From contig OZ006978.1 in the NCBI GenBank assembly GCA_963931155.1, positions 620,001-684,000 on the forward strand: a stretch of DNA of 64,000 nucleotides, written 5' to 3'. Below are positions 33,652-43,000 of the stretch, in pieces. Within the stretch, counting starts at the first letter, position 1; every line of letters begins with the position of its first letter. Made by a program: the position numbers and the translations under genes. The notes below the pieces were generated by a model. The model was not told where the DNA came from. It saw only the letters and a program-made list of their open reading frames with translations, and searched no databases. This DNA is from CALXVA01 sp944392465. GTDB lineage: Bacteria; Bacillota; Clostridia; TANB77; CAG-508.

Positions 33652-34909
33652 TTATGTAAGTCTATCAATTATTTTATAAGCAGCATCTCTACCTGTTTTA
33701 GCTGCCCATGCTACTGTTGCTTTAGAACCTGAAATGTCTCCTCCTGCGTAAACATTTTCTTTTGAAGTCATATAATTATCATCAATACTTATATATCCCC
33801 ATTTATTTAACTCTAATCCTAATTTGTTTAGCAAGCTCTTCTCTGGCATCGATCCAACTGCCATCACCACAATATCCATATCTATTTCATAATTGCTATT
33901 TTCTATATTTACAGGAACTTCTCTTGTTTCTCCTTCTTTTTTTATAAGTTCTGTTTTTATACATTCTATTTTTTCAACTTTATTTTTTCCTAATATTCTA
34001 ACAATATTGTTTTGGAATAAAAACTCTATTCCCTCTTTTTTGGCGTCTTCTATTTCTTTGGCTTCTGCAGGCATTTGCTTTTCAGATCTTCTGTATATAA
34101 CATACACTGCTTCTGCTCCAAGCCTTTTAATTGTCCTAGAGCAATCCATTGCAACATTTCCCCCACCTATTACTGCCACTTTTTTACCTTTATAAGATGG
34201 ATGAATTCCTGTTTCTAATAAACTGTTTCCTCCATATACTCCCTCTAAATTTTCTCCTTCTATGTTCATTTTAGTTGGGATATTAGCACCAAATCCTAAG
34301 AATACTGCATCATATTCTTTTTGTAAATCTTCTAGAGATAAGTTTTTTCCTAATTCCATATTATACTCTACTTTTATGCCTATACTTAAAATAGCTTCAA
34401 TTGTTTTATCCAATATATTTTTTTCCAACCTAAATTCTGGTATACCGTGTCTTAAAATTCCTCCGTAATTTATTGTATTTTTCGAATATTGTAACTTCTG
34501 CTCCATTTCTTGCTAAAAAGTGACTACAAGTTAAACTAGCAGGTCCACTACCAACCACAGCAATTCTTTTTCCTTTTAATTCTTGTGTAATTTTAGTATT
34601 TTTGTACCACTCATTTTCCAAAGCTTTATCAAATATATAGGCTTCTATTTCTCCTATATTTACTGGTTTCCCTTTTATTCCCCTTATACAACTTCCTTCA
34701 CATTGCTTCATATGAGGGCATATTCTACCACAAATACTTCCTAATACTGTTGTATTTGATAATACCTCATATGCTGTTTTTATATCACCTTCTTTGGTTA
34801 ATTTTATGAATGTTGGAATATCATTATTTAGAGGACATCCATTATTACTACATGGCTTTACTGGACAATTTAAGCAATATTCTGTATATTTCTGTATTTG
34901 CTCGTTCAT
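33652..34909 (-). pseudogene. GltD-like NAD(P)H oxidoreductase, frameshifted
   Basis: Two adjacent frames together make one glutamate-synthase-small-subunit-like protein. The first (from 34909) has the cysteine-rich Fe-S domain CLNCPVKPCSNNGCPLNND and CGRICPHMKQCEGSC, then the first FAD motif IAVVGSGPASLTCSHFL up to IFEKYNK. It then continues out of frame and stops. The second frame resumes at exactly the next expected residues, YGGILRHGIPEFRLEK, followed by the NAD(P) motif VAVIGGGNVAMDCSRT and the C-terminal FAD motif VYAGGDISGSKATVAWAAKTGRDAA. One extra T in the stretch AAATTAC near 34466 explains the break. Full length would be about 418 residues. Both halves are well conserved, so the event is recent, a sequencing error, or a programmed shift. 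It is the last gene of the UDG/M14/ATP-grasp operon. Confidence 0.85.
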
Positions 34910-35002
34910 TTTTTTGTTCCTTTCAATTATTATTTGTTGTCGCACTATAATTTATATTATAACTTATTTAATTAAAATTTTATATATATTTGACCACTTG
35001 TA

Positions 35003-36034
35003 TTAATCACTAATTGTTTTTTCGCAATATTTTCTAATTGATTGAACAATATTTTTCACATCACTATCATTTTCATTCATATATGCAATGAAGAATCCTG
35101 GATTAACCATTTCGAACTCTAAAAGAATTGGTAACCCTTCTTTATTTTTCATAAAATCTATTCTGCAAATATCTACTTTTATATTGTATAAATTCTCAAA
35201 ATATTTTATTAGTTTCTGCATTGTTAAAGTTTCTTGTTCATCTGGATGATATTTAGACAAATTCCTATTTTTTTGAGAAGGAACTTCCCCTTCTTTTTCA
35301 TAAGTTTTCTGTTGTCCATAAATAACTTTTCCATCTAAAAACACTAACTGATATTCACCATTCCAAATTTCTTCTTGAATTGGTTGAATAATCCAGCCTT
35401 TAACTTTATTTTCTTTTCTTCTAAAAAATTCCTCATCTACCTCATTTAAAGATTTCAAAGAATTGCTCAACTCACCTGAGATTGGCTTAATTAGGTATTT
35501 TTCTCTATTTTCTGGATAGTCTTGTACAATTTCTGAATACTTAACAGTTGTAGGATATGCTTTGGTTGGAATTGTGATAATATTAATTTTTCTTAACTCA
35601 TCACTAGATATTTCCACTAAATAATTTTTGGCCATTCCTTTTAACATTGCTTTAGGATTATTTAACACTTTTCCTTTATAATTATTTATTATATATTTTA
35701 AATATTCTTGTATTTTATCAAAATTCAACTCTAAAGGTCCTACATTTCTTATTATCATTACAGGAATATTTTTATTTACATCTGTAATGCTCATATTATA
35801 AAGTTTATCTTCTTTAATACAATAAACTTTGTTAAATATTTCGTTATCTTTATCAAAGTTTTCCATTGTAGTTAGAAAACAGTTCCAGCCATTTTCTAAA
35901 AATTCTGTTAGCATAGCTTTTATTTCTTTACTATATGGAATAGATTCGTCATATTTTCCTTGTTTTAAAATTCTAATATAATTGTTTAATGCTTCATCAC
36001 TTTTTACATGTATTAAAATGTTTTTTTCTTTCAT
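35003..36034 (-). CDS. ATP-grasp domain ligase, substrate unknown
   Basis: A 343-residue protein with ATP-grasp features: a lysine-containing ATP-binding strand (REKYLIKPISGELSNSLKSL), a VKGWIIQPI segment contacting adenine, and the metal-binding end NIKVDICRIDFM...PILLEFEMVNPGFF with Asp and Glu followed by Asn. This order resembles glutathione-synthetase/RimK-type peptide ligases. It would join a carboxylate to an amine using ATP; substrates are unknown. AAAGGA precedes the ATG. It starts 20 bases after the M14 carboxypeptidase, and the two are surely co-transcribed. Confidence 0.75.
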   Translation of the reverse strand: MKEKNILIHVKSDEALNNYIRILKQGKYDESIPYSKEIKAMLTEFLENGWNCFLTTMENFDKDNEIFNKVYCIKEDKLYNMSITDVNKNIPVMIIRNVGPLELNFDKIQEYLKYIINNYKGKVLNNPKAMLKGMAKNYLVEISSDELRKINIITIPTKAYPTTVKYSEIVQDYPENREKYLIKPISGELSNSLKSLNEVDEEFFRRKENKVKGWIIQPIQEEIWNGEYQLVFLDGKVIYGQQKTYEKEGEVPSQKNRNLSKYHPDEQETLTMQKLIKYFENLYNIKVDICRIDFMKNKEGLPILLEFEMVNPGFFIAYMNENDSDVKNIVQSIRKYCEKTISD

Positions 36035-36054
36035 ATGTCCATATTCCTTTCTTT

Positions 36055-37071
36055 CTATCTTGATTTATCACACAATTCTTTAATAAAATTATATCCTTTA
36101 TTTTTACATAAAACATCTTCAGAATTCATGGATAATTCAATTAATATACTTGTGCATTTATATTTTTTTCTTACATATTCTCTAGCTGTTTTTGAATGTA
36201 CATCAACTATTTTTCCCTGTTTTATTATTCCCCTTATAAGTCTATATACTGGGCTCATTGATTTTAATATTTTCAAATCTGCAATTTGGTTTTTATAAAA
36301 ATTCCCATTTGCTCTTATATAATCTATTGGTGTTATTTCATCATTATGTACATCTATAAAATATTTTATATTATAAGCAGATAATTCTTCTTTTAAATAT
36401 TTAATTTCTTTAGGAGGGTTTTTATTACTCCAACTCCTATTAAAATCAACACCATTTACATACCTATGACAACCCGTTTTTACTCCAATTGTATTAACAA
36501 TAGGGTATAATATAAAATGATATTTTTCATAAAGTTTATTTTCTATTATAGAATTAATCATTCCCTCTATAAAAAAACTAGACAAAGTTTCACCTGGGTG
36601 TTGTCTACCTATTATAAAAATACTTGGGTTTGTTTGTTCTCCTATCTCAATTTTGGTTACAATATCTTCTTTAATTTTTATAAAACTATGTTGCTTTATC
36701 GTTTGTATAAATTTGTTCAAATCTTCTTGTGTATATCTTGGCACAAGTGATATTTCCCCTTTTTGCATGGGAGCAATTCTTATTTGTAACATGTCTCCAC
36801 TTACATTAAATTGTTCTTTTTTTATTCTTTCCCATTTTTGATTAGTCTTAAAATAAGGAAGATAAACAGAATCTTTATCATAATATTTCGATAATTTAAT
36901 ATTATGAATAAAAATACTCCCTTCCTTACTTTCATTGTTTTCTACAATAAAGTTATAATACTGGCTATATCCCTCATTTTCTTTTTTTAGGGATAATTCT
37001 ATACTATTTGCTTCTTGATTATTCTTAAGTATATCTATTGAACTTCCATCATAGTCTGCTATGATTTTCAA
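36055..37071 (-). CDS. M14-family zinc carboxypeptidase (cytosolic carboxypeptidase-like)
   Basis: A 338-residue protein with an N-terminal beta-sandwich-like domain (~1-120) and a metallocarboxypeptidase domain. Zinc ligands are visible in IIGRQHPGETLSS (His and Glu) and FIDVHNDE (His). The substrate-binding residues appear in GVDFNRSW, and the catalytic Glu in SILIELSMN. The HPGE signature and the N-terminal domain are typical of the M14D/CCP group, which trims C-terminal residues from proteins or peptides. No signal peptide. The start is TTG with GGGGAGG ten bases away. It lies between uracil-DNA glycosylase and an ATP-grasp ligase. Confidence 0.8.
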   Translation of the reverse strand: MKIIADYDGSSIDILKNNQEANSIELSLKKENEGYSQYYNFIVENNESKEGSIFIHNIKLSKYYDKDSVYLPYFKTNQKWERIKKEQFNVSGDMLQIRIAPMQKGEISLVPRYTQEDLNKFIQTIKQHSFIKIKEDIVTKIEIGEQTNPSIFIIGRQHPGETLSSFFIEGMINSIIENKLYEKYHFILYPIVNTIGVKTGCHRYVNGVDFNRSWSNKNPPKEIKYLKEELSAYNIKYFIDVHNDEITPIDYIRANGNFYKNQIADLKILKSMSPVYRLIRGIIKQGKIVDVHSKTAREYVRKKYKCTSILIELSMNSEDVLCKNKGYNFIKELCDKSR

Positions 37072-37091
37072 AATTTATAACCTCCCCTTTT

Positions 37092-37652
37092 TTAAACTAG
37101 TTCCTCTTCATATTTTCTTATTACTTCTTTTAAATCTTTCCAAAACTCTATTTTTTTATTTTCATCTCTTAAAAGAGCTGCTGGATGCCATGTTGGCATA
37201 TATAATATACCCTTTTTTTCTATCCAATTTCCTCTTGACGCAGTTATTCCATACTCTTTTCCGCATATATTTTTTAAAGCAGTACTTCCAAGAAGAACTA
37301 TAATTTTAGGTCTTACCAAAATAACTTGATTTCTTAAATAATCTAAACATGATAGTGCTTCATCTTCTTCTGGAACTCTATTAGCAGGTGGTCTACATTT
37401 TACTATGTTGGCAATATATAATTTGTTCCTATCTATGCCTAACCCTTCAAAAGCCTTATCCATTAATTTTCCTGCTTTTCCTACAAAAGGTATTCCCTGA
37501 GTATCTTCATCTGCTCCTGGACCTTCTCCTATCATCATTATATCTGCATTTTTATTACCGCAACCAAAAACAATATTTTTTCTTGTTTTACACAATTTAC
37601 ACTTACTACAATTTTGAATTGATTCTTCTAAGTCGTCCCAATTATTAAACAT
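37092..37652 (-). CDS. Uracil-DNA glycosylase, family 4
   Basis: Removes uracil from DNA to start base-excision repair. The 186 residues carry the iron-sulfur cysteines (NCSKCKLCK near the N-terminus, further cysteines around RCPPA... as KCRPP and SCLDYL), motif 1 GEGPGADEDTQG and motif 2 TWHPAALLRD, as in family 4 (thermophile-type) enzymes. Start 37652 is taken because GGGGGAG precedes it, although spacing is short; an ATG four codons earlier overlaps that site. It is the first gene of a run with the M14 and ATP-grasp genes. Confidence 0.9.
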   Translation of the reverse strand: MFNNWDDLEESIQNCSKCKLCKTRKNIVFGCGNKNADIMMIGEGPGADEDTQGIPFVGKAGKLMDKAFEGLGIDRNKLYIANIVKCRPPANRVPEEDEALSCLDYLRNQVILVRPKIIVLLGSTALKNICGKEYGITASRGNWIEKKGILYMPTWHPAALLRDENKKIEFWKDLKEVIRKYEEELV

Positions 37653-37700
37653 TTTCTCCCCCATTCAAGCATATTGCAATATAACATATCGTTTTAATTT

Positions 37701-38609
37701 TTAATACATAAAATTCTCTGTTATTTCTATTTTTAATTTTTTACTTGTATCTATTCTAGCTTTTCCTCCTACTGGTATAACAGTTTTCTTTTCTGTATGC
37801 CCGAAATTATTGGATTTAATTATTGGAAAATCATACTCATTTTCTAATACATCTAAAAGAATCTTTTCCAAGGCAACACTTCCATCATAATTTCCAACCC
37901 AAATTCCTTTTATCTTATCAAAAACGCCATTTTGTTTTAAATTATATAAATAATTAGAAGCATACTCAGGAGGTGTTTCTAAACAAAACTCTTCTATAAA
38001 TAAAATTTTATCTGTAAAATCTATACTGTATTTGCCAGAAGACATTTCACTTACTAAACTTAAATTGCCACCAATTAAAATTCCTTCAGAAGTCCCTTCT
38101 TTAACTGTATAATACTCATCATCTTCTTGCCCAAGCCTCATATCACCATTCATAAACCTCTTAACTACTTCTTCATATGCATATGGTGTAGCCCAAGAAG
38201 TTAATGCTTTAAAAGTTGGACCATTAAAAGTAATTACTCCTGTTTTTCTATAAATAATATTTTCTATTGAAGTTGTATCACTAAAACCACACAATGGTTT
38301 TGGATTGTTCCTTATTAAGTCATAATCTAAATAATCAAAAACAGTATTTGAATTAAAACCTCCACTTACTGCAAAAATCAACTTCACTTCTTTATCTGCA
38401 AACATTTCATTTATATCTTCTGCCTTTTCTCTTGGTGTCGCACTATATCCTAAGGTTTTCTTGAAAGCATTTTTTGCAAACTTTACCTTTAAACCTGTAC
38501 TTTCCATTAAAAGTACAGAATTATTTATTGTTTCTAAATCGTCTTCATCTATTTTTGAAGAAGGAGCTATAATTCCAATTGTATCTCCTTTTTTTAATTT
38601 CTCAAACAT
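37701..38609 (-). CDS. S66-family LD-carboxypeptidase / MccF-like peptidase
   Basis: A 302-residue serine peptidase of the S66 family, which includes LD-carboxypeptidases that trim the murein tetrapeptide and MccF, which cleaves microcin C. Visible elements are TIGIIAPSSKI at the N-terminus, AVSGGFNSN, GFSDTTSIEN around the nucleophile, ILFIEEF (Glu) and NFGHTEKKTVIPVGGKA (His). Which subgroup it belongs to is open, though length and sequence look closer to MccF-like proteins. The true start is at 38609 with AAAGGAAG upstream. An apparent 62-residue N-terminal extension in the frame is translation of the upstream repeat DNA and is rejected. Confidence 0.85.
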   Translation of the reverse strand: MFEKLKKGDTIGIIAPSSKIDEDDLETINNSVLLMESTGLKVKFAKNAFKKTLGYSATPREKAEDINEMFADKEVKLIFAVSGGFNSNTVFDYLDYDLIRNNPKPLCGFSDTTSIENIIYRKTGVITFNGPTFKALTSWATPYAYEEVVKRFMNGDMRLGQEDDEYYTVKEGTSEGILIGGNLSLVSEMSSGKYSIDFTDKILFIEEFCLETPPEYASNYLYNLKQNGVFDKIKGIWVGNYDGSVALEKILLDVLENEYDFPIIKSNNFGHTEKKTVIPVGGKARIDTSKKLKIEITENFMY

Positions 38610-38633
38610 GCTACATCTTCCTTTTCTTAATTC

Positions 38634-38695
38634 TGTGCCACCCAGGGCAGACCCCATACCACTTAGGACAGTCCCCATTGGCACATTATATTTTC
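38634..38695. repeat. 62-bp repeat with TGTGCCA/TGGCACA ends
   Basis: Inverted ends TGTGCCA and TGGCACA enclose two degenerate copies of a unit like GGGGACTGTCCTAAG. This composition resembles dispersed GTGCC-type repeats known from Firmicutes. The same ends occur at 18580-18609. Confidence 0.55.
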
Positions 38696-38703
38696 TGTAT
38701 AGA

Positions 38704-38793
38704 CCTGTCCCAAAAACTGACATCTTTGGCGTAAAAGAGCCTGTCCCCAAAAGTGACATCTTTGGCAGAAAAGAGCCTGTCCCCTTAACTGAC
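38704..38793 (+). repeat. 36-bp repeat array, three cores, overlapping the end of pgeF
   Basis: Cores begin at 38704, 38740 and 38776, exactly 36 bp apart, of the form CCTGTCCCCAAAAGTGAC, with linkers ATCTTTGGCAGAAAAGAG. The last core holds the stop codon of pgeF (38785-38787). Unit and register match the array at 9533-9658, 29 kb away. Confidence 0.92.
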
Positions 38794-39588
38794 AAGTCCT
38801 ATAAATGCTCCATTTCTTCCAGAGTTATCTTTATCTACTCTATAAGAGTGAAAATCGTTTACATTGCATACTGTACAAATTCCAGAATCTATTATATTTT
38901 CTTTTTTTAGTCCAGCTTCTTCTAAAATTATTTTATTTATTAATACTGTATCTATATTATATTTTTGTTTTTCTTCTATTTTCCTACCCACAGATATTAT
39001 TTCATTAATTCTTCCTGTATGTTTAAATTTATCTTTAAATATTTCCATTACATCGCTGTCAACTTCAAAGTGACACTTTCTTATACTAGGACATATACAG
39101 CAAATTATGTTTTCTGGGTTTGATTTATATTCTTTTATCATTTTTTCTACTGCTTTTTTACTAATTTGTTTTACCGTTCCTCTCCATCCAGAATGTATAC
39201 TTGCTATTATATTTTTTTCTTTATCATAAAAGAGTAATGAAATGCAATCAGCTGAACTTGTTACAAGTAATATATCTTTTTTATCTGTTATTACACCATC
39301 TACTTCATTAAGTTCAATATTAGGTATATTTACTATTTCTATATTATCAGTATGGGTTTGATGTGGTTTTACAATATTTTCTGCATTTATTCTTAATATT
39401 TTTGATACTTTGTTATATGTGTTTTTAAAATTTTGCCTATTTGCCTCACTACTATTTATATTAACATTATGCTTTCTTAGTGTATAGCAGTGTACTAAAT
39501 TTGGAAATTCTAAAAGTCTTTTAAACTGTATTATTTCTATATCATCATATACTTTATGAATTATATTTTCGTTATTTAATTCGCTCAA
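38785..39588 (-). CDS. pgeF: PgeF / YfiH multicopper polyphenol-oxidase-type protein
   Basis: A 267-residue member of the YfiH/laccase-domain family: purine nucleoside phosphorylase/adenosine deaminase activity, and in E. coli a peptidoglycan-editing role in removing L-Ser-containing UDP-MurNAc. Metal ligands are seen in HQTHTDNIEIV, TSSADCISLLFYD (Cys) and IASIHSGWRGTVKQI (His), followed by CPSIRKCHFEV. The start is a TTG at 39588 with GGGAGG seven bases upstream; the frame's earlier TTG overlaps that site. The last residues and the stop codon come from the 36-bp repeat, as in clpC. Confidence 0.88.
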   Translation of the reverse strand: MSELNNENIIHKVYDDIEIIQFKRLLEFPNLVHCYTLRKHNVNINSSEANRQNFKNTYNKVSKILRINAENIVKPHQTHTDNIEIVNIPNIELNEVDGVITDKKDILLVTSSADCISLLFYDKEKNIIASIHSGWRGTVKQISKKAVEKMIKEYKSNPENIICCICPSIRKCHFEVDSDVMEIFKDKFKHTGRINEIISVGRKIEEKQKYNIDTVLINKIILEEAGLKKENIIDSGICTVCNVNDFHSYRVDKDNSGRNGAFIGLVS

Positions 39589-39657
39589 AAATATTCCTCC
39601 CAAATATACTGATTTAATTTTTTAATTTACTTTTTTAATTTACTTAACCAATTTTGC

Positions 39658-40008
39658 TTATCCAATCTTTTCGTTTTGTACCAAATAATCATATGCAGGT
39701 TTAATGCCAGCATAGTCCCATATTAATTTTCCTTCATAGCATATAAATGCTATTAATACTATTACTAGTATTGGAACTAAAACTTTATGAAATGTAGGCT
39801 TTATTCTTCCTTTTTTCTTTAGTAGATTTAATGTAACAATTCCTGCTATTGATGCAATTATCGCAACTCCTACTAATACCATTTTTAAAACCATTCCATT
39901 TAATATGCTTTTCATTTCAGTTACTACATAATTGTCTGCCATAACCATTGTACTAATTCCTATCATTGATATTAGCAATAATGTAGATATAAGCACTTTT
40001 TTCTTCAT
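39658..40008 (-). CDS. Small membrane protein, unknown
   Basis: A 116-residue protein. A signal-like N-terminus (KKKVLISTLLLISMIGIST) with a likely cleavage after VMA is followed by two membrane helices (KMVLVGVAIIASIAGIVTL and KVLVPILVIVLIAFICY) and a short soluble end. The order (leader, two helices) recalls VirB2/TrbC-type pilins but no diagnostic feature is present. AAAGGAGG precedes the ATG. It sits between pgeF and addB on the same strand. Confidence 0.55.
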   Translation of the reverse strand: MKKKVLISTLLLISMIGISTMVMADNYVVTEMKSILNGMVLKMVLVGVAIIASIAGIVTLNLLKKKGRIKPTFHKVLVPILVIVLIAFICYEGKLIWDYAGIKPAYDYLVQNEKIG

Positions 40009-40077
40009 AATAGTTCCTCCTTTATTACTTTTCTTTTGCTATATTCTTATTTTACTATTTTATTTAAAAAATTTCCA

Positions 40078-43000
40078 CTATTGTTTCTTTATTTGTTCTA
40101 AAACAAAATCTTTTGGTGCATTTCCAATGTAATTGTATTCTTTTTTACAAATTCCATTATTAAAATTACAAATAGATTTATATTTACAGTAATCGCATGG
40201 TGTTTTTCCTTGTTTTAAATTATAGTATGGTTTAATATCAATACTTCCTGAAAATATTTCTTTTGAAATTTGTTTTATTATTTTATTTGTATAGTTTTGT
40301 AAATTTTCAAATTCACTTTTTGTTATTGTACTTTGCCTATTTGCTAAGTTTCCATCCTTATCTATATATGCAGGAATTATATTTGAATTTCCTTTTTCCA
40401 GTTTTTTATCCATCTTTTTAACTATATTTACATCTGCTAATATTAGCCCTTTCATTTTAAATTGTTTTCTAAGCTCTTCTTCTATTTTTTCTTCACTAAT
40501 TTTTTCTGATAACTTAATTTTAGGGTCAATCAAATTAAAATATAGTATTCCTGCAGGCATTACATCTTCTATGTTACAAACAGCATCTAAATATGTAAGT
40601 AATTGTAATTGAAGCCCAGCTACTACCTCGTTTAAATTAATATCCTTTGTAGATGATTTATAATCAATTATTCTAATATAATTTCCTTCAGGAGTTTTAG
40701 CTATATCTATTCTGTCTATTTTTCCTGTAATTTCAACCTTTTTGCCATCTTCCACTTCAATTTCTATGGCAGAATATTCTTTTCCATTTTTAAATTCTAA
40801 TTCATGCCCCATTATTTCAAAATCACTAAATCTTAAACTGTCTACAATATATAGCATTGATTTTTTTATTACTTTTCTTAATCTATTGGCAAGAACTATG
40901 TATTTTGGAATACTTGTAAAAATATAGTTTTTCTTTATTTGTAGTTTTTCCTCTATTATTTCATCTATTAATTCATTAATTACACTTTTTTCTGTTTCGT
41001 CTGTTAGTTCTTTTAGATTAATCTTTCTCTCACTAATTTTATCAAAAAAGCTATCTATTACTTCATGCATAAATGTACCTGTATCTATTGGTTGTATTTT
41101 AAATTCTTCTCTTTCTGATAAATTCAAACCATATTTTAAGTAATATGAAAATGGACATGCTTTATACTGTTCTAACCTTGATACACTTGTTTTTAAAGTA
41201 TCACCATAAAGTTTGTCTATTACTTTTTGGTTTATCTTATTTGGCTTTATATTGTAATCTAAAGCATTCATACTATTTTCTAGTTTGTATTTCCATTCTA
41301 GTGTAGATGAATAGTATTTAAAAAGTTCTATATGTAAATCATCTATTTTTCTTTTATCTTCTCTTACATCACTTAAGAATGTAAGCAATTCTTCATATGC
41401 TGTGTTTTCAGTTATAACTTCACTTTTAATTTCTACTATATCACTTTCTTCTTTTAAGTTTATAAATATTTTCTTTAATCTATTAATTAATATAGATGGT
41501 CTTAAAGATTTTCCTTCTATATCTGATGAAGCATAAGATAAATAAATTTTATTTTCCGATGTGCTAAAAGCTTTATATATATTAAAATTATCATCATATA
41601 ATTTTTCAATAGTTCCTTTAGCAAGCTCTGCACCTTTTGTTTTTAAAACTTCTCTATCTTTATCACTAAAAAATCCTTCGTTTTTATTTATACTTGGGAA
41701 CATTCCGTCATTTAATCCTATTATAAATACAGCTTTAACCTTATGACTCCTTGATCTATCCACATCTCCCACAGTTACTTCATCTTGTGATATCGGTATT
41801 TTTCCAAGTCCACTATTTCCAAGCCCAGTTTTTAAGATTTCTACGTATTTCTCAAAATTTACTTTTTTATCACCTAATATTGATACTATTTCATCAAAAA
41901 CGTCTATAATTATTTTATAGCTAGTTTCGTATTCTTTTGCTTTTTCTATTTCTCCTAATTCTTCTAAAACCTTTATTTTATTTTCTAACTTAATATTTAT
42001 TTCATTCTCTATTAAAAATTCATATAGTTTAATAGTTATTGATTTAACATCTTTTTTCTCTGCTAAAGCTTCTTTTAATTTCAAAAGTGGCTCTACAATT
42101 TTTTTTCTAATATGAAGTATTTTTTCTTTTTCTTCATCAGATTCATTATAGAAATTCCACTCTCCCTTATACCATTTACTACCTTTAACTGCCCATCTTA
42201 ATATATAATTTTCTATAATCCATATATCTTCATCTTCTAAATCTGTTAAAAATCCTGTTTTTATATATTCAAACATACTCTCATATGACCAGTTTTTAGC
42301 AAATATATTTAAAATTGATATTATGTATTTAACTAAAATATTTTGATTTAAATCTTTCTTTTCGTCTATAAAAACTGGAATCTCATATTTTGCAAATATA
42401 GCCTTACATAAACTTGAGTATCCTTCTAAATCTTTTGTAATTACTGAAATATCTTTATATCTATAACCATTATCTCTTACTAATTTAACAATATTTTTAG
42501 CTACATTTTCTATTTCAGAATATTGGTTTTTAGCTAAAAACAGATTAATATTTTCTACATTTTCTTTATATTTTTTATATGGAAAAGCATATATGTTTTC
42601 TTCTAAATGTTTTAATTCTTCATTTTTAAATCTATATTTTTTATTTAATTCTACTGGCTTTTCTATTTTAATATTCTGCTCTCTAGCAATAAAATATATT
42701 TTGCTTAGAGTTAATTTATTTTCATAAAAAATGTCTGTATCTGGATTAACAGCTTCCTCTATTGTATCTGTACACACAGTAATATTTACTTCGTTTGCTT
42801 TTATCATTAATTTCTTTATTATTTCAAATTCTTGATACGTAAATCCTACAAATTCATCTATGTAAATATCTACATCATCAAAGTCATCAATTAAATCTAG
42901 CATTTGAGCTAATATAGTTAAGTTGTCATTTTCATCAATATATTTTTCAGAAATTTCTCCATTATATTTCTCATAAATTTTAAGCATATCACAAAGTTTT

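Noticed and set aside
38610..38795. 62-residue N-terminal extension of the S66 peptidase
   Set aside because: It translates the repeat DNA as GTGS-rich text; the family N-terminus and ribosome site are at 38609.
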